10,629 bases of DNA from CAZUCD01 sp964618855 (lineage in GTDB: Bacteria > Sumerlaeota > Sumerlaeia > SLMS01 > JANRJK01), in NCBI GenBank assembly GCA_964618855.1, contig CAZUCD010000133.1, forward strand, positions 1 to 10,629, written 5' to 3'. Positions 7,467 through 10,629 of this stretch are shown piece after piece (the first letter of the stretch is position 1; each line of letters begins with the position of its first letter). A program made the position numbers and the translations under genes. Under the pieces are notes generated by a model. It made no database searches. It was not told where the DNA came from and worked only from the letters and a program-made list of their open reading frames with translations.

Positions 7467-8462
7467 TCAACGAGTCAGTTTGGTGGCGTTCGCGCGCAGT
7501 TTTCCTTGGTCGTATTGTTGTGTGCTTCCCAGAAGGTTCCAGTTGTTGCCAATGGTCGATGCCGGTGTGGGTGTCGGGGTTGGTGCCGCGCATGGTGCCG
7601 GGGGGGCATACGGCGCCGGCGTCGGTTGCGGGGTGAGTCCCTGACTTTCCAGGGACACCCCGATCTGTGCACGGAGGCGCGTCGCATAGCACTCCATCTC
7701 GTCCGGCATTGCCCCGCCAAACTGCGGCGGGTCCGGATCGTTGCAAATGATGAGCAGCGTCACCGACATGTGGTAGAGCTTGGCGAGTTCGGCGTAGTCC
7801 GCCTTGGCCAGGAGCTGGAGGGTCAGGCTCCCCCCAGGCTCGATCACGGTGCAGGGAACGAATCCGTTGGGGAGGACAATCAGTTCCGGCGCGAAGCCGT
7901 AGGGTTTGATGTCGTAGATTTCGAGCGGAACGGTGCCCTCATTCCGGATCGTCACCGGCTGGATGACGATTGCCTGGTCGGCGACGCTGGCCGTACCGAA
8001 GACGGTGTAGGCGTCGAGCTTGATCGCCGGCGTGGCCTTCGGGTCCGCGACCGGAGTGGGGGTTGGCGTTGGTGTCACCGACGGGTCCGGCAGGACCGTG
8101 AATTGGTTGTTGTGCCCGGGAGGGGCTGTGCAAACAAAGAGAGATCCGATCTGGGCCCTGACTCGAAATCCCCGGGCATGGTTGATCTGGAATACTGTCG
8201 AGAACTCCTCCACGTCCGCGTTGCGGAACTCCTTGATCACGGGGGAATGTTGCATGTCTACCCCGCCGTCGGGGAACGCATAAACGTAGTAGGACGACGT
8301 GTCGGTCGGCTTGTTGAACCTGATCTCGACGGGCGCGTTGAGGGCGAACTGCTGGTCGTCCAGCGGAGAGAACGTGGTGCAGGAAAACTGCCCCTGCGCA
8401 CCGGTGGCGCCGAGCAATCCGCAGACGGCGAGCATGGGCGTGAGAAACTTGGCGCGGATCAT
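7467..8462 (-). CDS. Secreted protein with ASH-like domain and Pro-Thr linkers
   Basis: 331 residues, function unknown. Residues 1-24 are a signal peptide (MIRAKF, a hydrophobic LTPMLAVCGLLGATG, cleavage near AQG-QF). Residues 25-124 are beta-rich, with Cys28 and Cys111 as a possible disulfide (FSCTTFSPLD, IRFNKPTDTSSYYVY). A linker of alternating Pro-Thr follows (128-138). Residues about 148-270 resemble an ASH or choice-of-anchor-D type immunoglobulin fold: VTIRNEGTVPLEIYDIKPYG, then VIEPGGSLTLQLLA. A second Pro/Ala/Thr linker (277-302) leads to a 30-residue polar tail. No lipobox, transmembrane anchor or catalytic motif is seen. The start is well supported by GGAGGGG five bases upstream. 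The gene is 14 bases ahead of the subtilase and probably heads a two-gene transcript, so a structural, substrate-binding or modulating partner of the protease is an inference. A C7 run near codon 287 could slip. Confidence 0.82.
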   Translation of the reverse strand: MIRAKFLTPMLAVCGLLGATGAQGQFSCTTFSPLDDQQFALNAPVEIRFNKPTDTSSYYVYAFPDGGVDMQHSPVIKEFRNADVEEFSTVFQINHARGFRVRAQIGSLFVCTAPPGHNNQFTVLPDPSVTPTPTPTPVADPKATPAIKLDAYTVFGTASVADQAIVIQPVTIRNEGTVPLEIYDIKPYGFAPELIVLPNGFVPCTVIEPGGSLTLQLLAKADYAELAKLYHMSVTLLIICNDPDPPQFGGAMPDEMECYATRLRAQIGVSLESQGLTPQPTPAPYAPPAPCAAPTPTPTPASTIGNNWNLLGSTQQYDQGKLRANATKLTR

Positions 8463-8467
8463 CTGCT

Positions 8468-8474
8468 CCCCTCC
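8468..8474 (-). promoter_or_regulatory. Ribosome binding site of the ASH-like gene
   Basis: GGAGGGG on the minus strand, five bases before the ATG at 8462. This is among the strongest ribosome sites in the window. Confidence 0.75.
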
Positions 8475-8483
8475 ATGGCAAGA

Positions 8484-8511
8484 AAGTTACACGCGCCCGG
8501 GGCGTTGTCAA
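8484..8511 (-). promoter_or_regulatory. Promoter of the ASH-like/subtilase pair
   Basis: Perfect -35 TTGACA (8511-8506), a 16-base spacer, and TAACTT (8489-8484) as -10, matching at the key T, A and final T. It predicts a transcript start near 8477 and a leader of only about 15 bases that carries the Shine-Dalgarno. It is the best promoter in the window and separates this pair from the radical SAM gene. Confidence 0.6.
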
Positions 8512-8515
8512 CGCC
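8501..8515. promoter_or_regulatory. 15-bp palindrome over the -35 box (operator candidate)
   Basis: GGCGTTG, one central base, then CAACGCC: two perfect 7-base arms. The whole -35 hexamer at 8506-8511 lies inside it. A bound dimeric regulator would block RNA polymerase. It could instead be a 5-bp RNA hairpin at the radical SAM 3' end, but no T-tract follows. Confidence 0.45.
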
Positions 8516-8532
8516 AGGTACCCGCCCCCCCC

Positions 8533-9498
8533 TCAATCGTCCTCGTCGCCATCCCCGCGCTCGCCGTCCTTGGTGCAGCCGTCGCAGAGCATTCCCTTCA
8601 CGGTGCCCTCGAGGTAGTTCTTCCGGTACTGGCGGTACTTCTCCCCGTGCCAGATGTTGTGGATCGTGTCCTTGGAGCAGTCGCCCATGAGGCCGGTCTG
8701 CTCCCAGTCGGCGCAGCACATGACCATGCGCCCGTCCCAAAGGATGTAGATCTGGTTGAACATGCGCTCGCACCAGTCGAAGACGCGCATTTCGCGGACG
8801 GCGATCTCGGTGGTCTTGATGTTGGTGTGGCGGCCGCGGTTCTCGATGCGGTTTAGGTGGATCTTCACGCCGCGGTCCTTCCAGAACGCTCGGATCTCCG
8901 GCAGCTTCGGCTTGAGGTAGCTGGTCACCAGCATCACCACGCGGATGCGCGTCTTGAACTTGTTCTCGTCGCGGATCTGGATCATGCGCTCGATGTTGCG
9001 GACCGTCTTGTCGAACTTGAGCTTCATCACCTCCTCGTAGTCCTTCGGGTCGATGCCCTGGACGGAGAAGTTGATGCGGTCGAGCCCGGCCTCCATGATG
9101 CCGTGCATCATGCGCTCGGTGAGGGCGTTGCCGTGGGAGTTGATCTTGGTGTACTGGTGCGGCTGCTTTTTCTTCGTGAAGTACGCGATGCGCTCCGGCA
9201 GTTCCGGGTCGAGCGTGGACTCGTTCATCAGGTACGGGGACATGCGCCGCACAGAGGGCATCGCGGTGATCTGGTCCACGATGCTCTCGTAGAGCTCCTT
9301 CGACATCTTCTTGCCGAAGGGAATCTGGAGGTCGGTCTTCTTGTTGGGGCAGAAGACGCAGGACGCGTTGCAGCCGGAGACGGTCTGGATCTGGACGTGC
9401 TCGGGCCCGTCGGGCATGGGGCGGCGCTTGTCGATCAGCCTATACTTCAGGCGGGTGAGGGGGCTGACCAGCTCTGGGACGTAGTAGCGCGGGGGCAT
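8533..9498 (-). CDS. Radical SAM/SPASM-domain protein
   Basis: Cytosolic [4Fe-4S] enzyme that cleaves S-adenosylmethionine to a radical; substrate unknown. 321 residues from the ATG at 9498. The radical-SAM cluster motif is CNASCVFC (Cys43, Cys47, Cys50) with the PNKK extension. Barrel strands follow, with KINSHGNALTE and DRINFSVQGID. The C-terminal half has a SPASM-like auxiliary-cluster pattern: Cys243, Cys261-Cys262 in MVMCCADW, Cys274 in GDCSKDTIHNIWHG, and Cys305/Cys308 in MLCDGCT. It ends in an acidic tail, ERGDGDEDD. No clear Shine-Dalgarno precedes 9498; a TTG in the same frame at 9573 would add 25 basic residues and is less likely. Downstream, 70 bases with their own promoter separate it from the ASH-like gene; dedA is divergent upstream. 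SPASM proteins modify peptides or other substrates such as sugars, and I see no small precursor gene nearby, so I leave the role open. Confidence 0.93.
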   Translation of the reverse strand: MPPRYYVPELVSPLTRLKYRLIDKRRPMPDGPEHVQIQTVSGCNASCVFCPNKKTDLQIPFGKKMSKELYESIVDQITAMPSVRRMSPYLMNESTLDPELPERIAYFTKKKQPHQYTKINSHGNALTERMMHGIMEAGLDRINFSVQGIDPKDYEEVMKLKFDKTVRNIERMIQIRDENKFKTRIRVVMLVTSYLKPKLPEIRAFWKDRGVKIHLNRIENRGRHTNIKTTEIAVREMRVFDWCERMFNQIYILWDGRMVMCCADWEQTGLMGDCSKDTIHNIWHGEKYRQYRKNYLEGTVKGMLCDGCTKDGERGDGDEDD

Positions 9499-9753
9499 GC
9501 GTTGCGGCTTTCGTGTGGGCTGCGTGCTGCGGGACCGATCCTTGCGGCGCGGGTGCCACCCTGCCAATCGCAATCGCCGCAGGCTCGCGCCGGCGGGGGC
9601 CTCCGACAGTGCCTGGCTAAATCACATTCGCCATGAGGGTCACATGGAACCAGTCCCCGGTCCCCTGTCCTCCGGTCCCCGAGTTCCCGTTCCCCAATCC
9701 CGATTCCTTTCGCCTTGATCCGGTCGGGGGTGGTGGGCGCCCCTTCCCCCCTC
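9499..9753. other. Divergent intergenic region between radical SAM gene and dedA
   Basis: These 255 bases hold no gene I can support. The dedA-proximal part is extremely pyrimidine-rich on the plus strand and contains the G-quadruplex-type tract at 9655-9701. I could not find a convincing -35/-10 pair for either gene. Confidence 0.6.
9655..9701 (-). repeat. G-run repeat with canonical G-quadruplex pattern
   Basis: On the minus strand there are six runs of three or four G at 9701-9699, 9695-9692, 9688-9686, 9680-9677, 9665-9662 and 9658-9655. The first four are spaced by loops of 3, 3 and 5 bases, satisfying G3+N1-7. The 9-mer CCGGTCCCC occurs exactly twice, at 9657-9665 and 9672-9680, so the tract looks built from degenerate short repeats. 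Confidence 0.7.
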
Positions 9754-10452
9754 ATGTTCGACTGGCTCAAGCAACTACACGACCCCGCGTTCATTTCCGA
9801 GATGATTGGGAAGGGTGGGCTCGTCGCGCTCATCCTGATCATTTTTGCGGAAACGGGGCTCCTCGTCGGGTTCTTCCTCCCCGGCGACTCGCTGCTGATC
9901 ACTGCGGGGGTCCTGACGAATCCTGCGAATCCGCAGCACCTGCCCGCGCTGAACATCTGGGAGGTCTGCATCCTGCTGTCGATTGCCGCGATCGTGGGGG
10001 ACCAGACGGGCTTCGTCCTGGGCCGCAAGGCGGGTGACAAGGTGTGGGAGTGGCCGGACGGGCGCTTCTACAAGCGGCGCTACATGGAGGAGGCGCGGGA
10101 CTTCTATCTGCGTTACGGGCCGATGGCAGTGGTTGCGGCGCGGTTCATCCCGATCATGCGGACGTTCGTGCCGTTCGCGGCGGGGGGTTGCCGGATGCCC
10201 TACCGCAAGTTCGTGTTCTGGAACATCTTTGGCGGCATCCTGTGGATCTGGTCGCTGATGTGGGTGGGGTACTACCTGGGGGGGACGAAGCTTGCAAAGA
10301 GCCTCGACCGGATCATCGTGATCGTGATCGTGGTTTCGTTCCTGCCGATGGTGTTCGGCTTCGTGAAGCGGATGATGCGCAAGGATGCGCCGGTGACGGC
10401 TGGCGATGCGCCGGCGCCCACCACCGGGCAGGAGTCGGCTCCGCCCGGCTGA
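9754..10452 (+). CDS. DedA-family inner-membrane protein (VTT domain)
   Basis: Polytopic membrane protein of 232 residues. DedA/VTT proteins are linked to lipid-carrier and phospholipid flipping and to membrane homeostasis. Visible family features are the re-entrant-loop motif FAETGLLVGFFLPGDSLL with Glu33 and Asp45, GDQTGFVLGRKAG (82-94), and ARFIPIMRTFVPFAAG with Arg130 and Arg136. These correspond to the acidic and arginine residues known to be essential in E. coli YqjA/YghB. Hydrophobic segments lie near 22-48, 68-90, 153-175 and 186-204. The C-terminus, after KRMMRKD, is a Pro/Ala/Thr-rich soluble tail. The ATG at 9754 is chosen because family proteins begin close to this point. The bases before it are C-rich with no Shine-Dalgarno. 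In-frame GTG (9730) and TTG (9715) exist but would add only low-complexity residues. It is the only plus-strand gene, divergent from the radical SAM gene. Confidence 0.95.
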   Translation: MFDWLKQLHDPAFISEMIGKGGLVALILIIFAETGLLVGFFLPGDSLLITAGVLTNPANPQHLPALNIWEVCILLSIAAIVGDQTGFVLGRKAGDKVWEWPDGRFYKRRYMEEARDFYLRYGPMAVVAARFIPIMRTFVPFAAGGCRMPYRKFVFWNIFGGILWIWSLMWVGYYLGGTKLAKSLDRIIVIVIVVSFLPMVFGFVKRMMRKDAPVTAGDAPAPTTGQESAPPG

Positions 10453-10566
10453 CGGCCTTCGCGGAGCTGGGGGGCCGAGGGCACTTTGCGAGTTCTCGGC
10501 GCCGCGAGTTGCACACGGCCGGGACGACCATGCCATCCTGCATCATGCTCCAAAATCCAATCGAGC

Positions 10567-10584
10567 CGCGTCGTTGCCGACGCG
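10567..10584 (+). terminator. Hairpin with TTGC loop after dedA
   Basis: CGCGTCG, TTGC, CGACGCG: a 7-bp perfect stem, 114 bases past the dedA stop. The bases after it are not a clean T-run (CCTCGTTGGTTATT), so termination is only possible. Confidence 0.4.
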
Positions 10585-10607
10585 CCTCGTTGGTTATTGG
10601 GAGGGGG

Positions 10608-10629
10608 GGGCCCGCCTTGCGGCGGGCCC
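10608..10629 (+). terminator. Strong GC hairpin at the window's right edge
   Basis: GGGCCCGCC, TTGC, GGCGGGCCC: a 9-bp perfect stem directly after a run of eight G. The window ends at its last base, so a following T-tract cannot be checked. It is a likely dedA terminator, or the terminator of a convergent gene beyond the edge. Confidence 0.5.

Noticed and set aside
7453..7746. 98-codon N-terminal extension of the subtilase frame
   Set aside because: It lies wholly inside the ASH-like gene in another frame and is low-complexity. The ATG at 7452 has a ribosome site and a signal peptide.
8418..8462. Possible lipoprotein signal (LAVC) in the ASH-like protein
   Set aside because: The residue before Cys is Val, not Gly/Ala/Ser, and a standard Sec cleavage site, AQG-QF, follows.
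7506..8690. Plus-strand open frame opposite the ASH-like gene
   Set aside because: Arg/Gly/Val-rich antisense frame. The minus-strand gene has a signal peptide, domain pattern, promoter and ribosome site.
8533..9498. Radical SAM, ASH-like and subtilase genes as a single operon
   Set aside because: A good promoter with an operator-like palindrome lies between the first and second genes, so joint transcription is unproven.
9499..9573. Upstream TTG start for the radical SAM protein
   Set aside because: It adds a basic, low-complexity stretch unlike an enzyme N-terminus, and TTG is rare. MPPRYYVPEL looks like a natural start, though neither has a good ribosome site.
9499..9753. RiPP precursor peptide near the radical SAM gene
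   Set aside because: No short ORF with a ribosome site and a plausible leader/core was found on either strand.
9633..10037. Plus-strand frame beginning MRVTWNQSPVP before and over dedA
   Set aside because: It is built from the C-rich repeat and then overlaps dedA out of frame, with no ribosome site.
10530..10629. Start of another plus-strand gene (ATG at 10530)
   Set aside because: No ribosome site, and the frame runs through both terminal hairpins.

Overview
The window is high-GC bacterial chromosomal DNA from a draft assembly: there is a 10-base run of N inside a gene. Five genes lie on the minus strand and one on the plus strand. Nothing marks it as plasmid, phage or transposon. I see no tRNA, rRNA, CRISPR array or insertion sequence. 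The housekeeping enzymes (IscS-type cysteine desulfurase, biosynthetic arginine decarboxylase, DedA membrane protein) are generic. The secreted proteins, with Pro-Thr linkers, an ASH-like domain and a very large subtilase, resemble those of uncultured environmental lineages. I cannot assign a phylum from the sequence; an uncultured Gram-negative-type bacterium is a low-confidence guess.

Layout, left to right: (1) positions 1-1199, minus, iscS-type cysteine desulfurase, lacking only its last few residues at the window edge; (2) 1200-1457, a structured leader with three GC hairpins and a candidate TTGACA promoter; (3) 1458-3421, minus, speA arginine decarboxylase, split by the assembly gap at 2516-2525; the apparent frameshift there is an artefact of the gap size; (4) 3422-3546, the speA leader, with a long hairpin and a candidate promoter; (5) 3547-7452, minus, a 1301-residue secreted KP-43-like subtilase; (6) 7467-8462, minus, a 331-residue secreted protein with an ASH-like domain and two Pro-Thr linkers, 14 bases upstream of the protease; (7) 8463-8532, a compact promoter whose -35 box is covered by a 15-bp palindrome; (8) 8533-9498, minus, a radical SAM/SPASM enzyme; (9) 9499-9753, a divergent intergenic region with a G-quadruplex-type tract; (10) 9754-10452, plus, a DedA-family protein; (11) 10453-10629, two hairpins with identical TTGC loops.

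The ASH-like protein and the protease look like a two-gene secreted module with its own regulated promoter. The protease appears to have three tandem inhibitor-I9-like prodomain units at the N-terminus and a duplicated beta-sandwich of about 200 residues at the C-terminus. These, with the palindromic operator candidate, are the least ordinary parts of the window. speA and iscS make polyamine precursors and supply sulfur for Fe-S clusters. They share a 10-base element at their candidate -35 regions but need not be one operon. I found no convincing new defence or mobile system.
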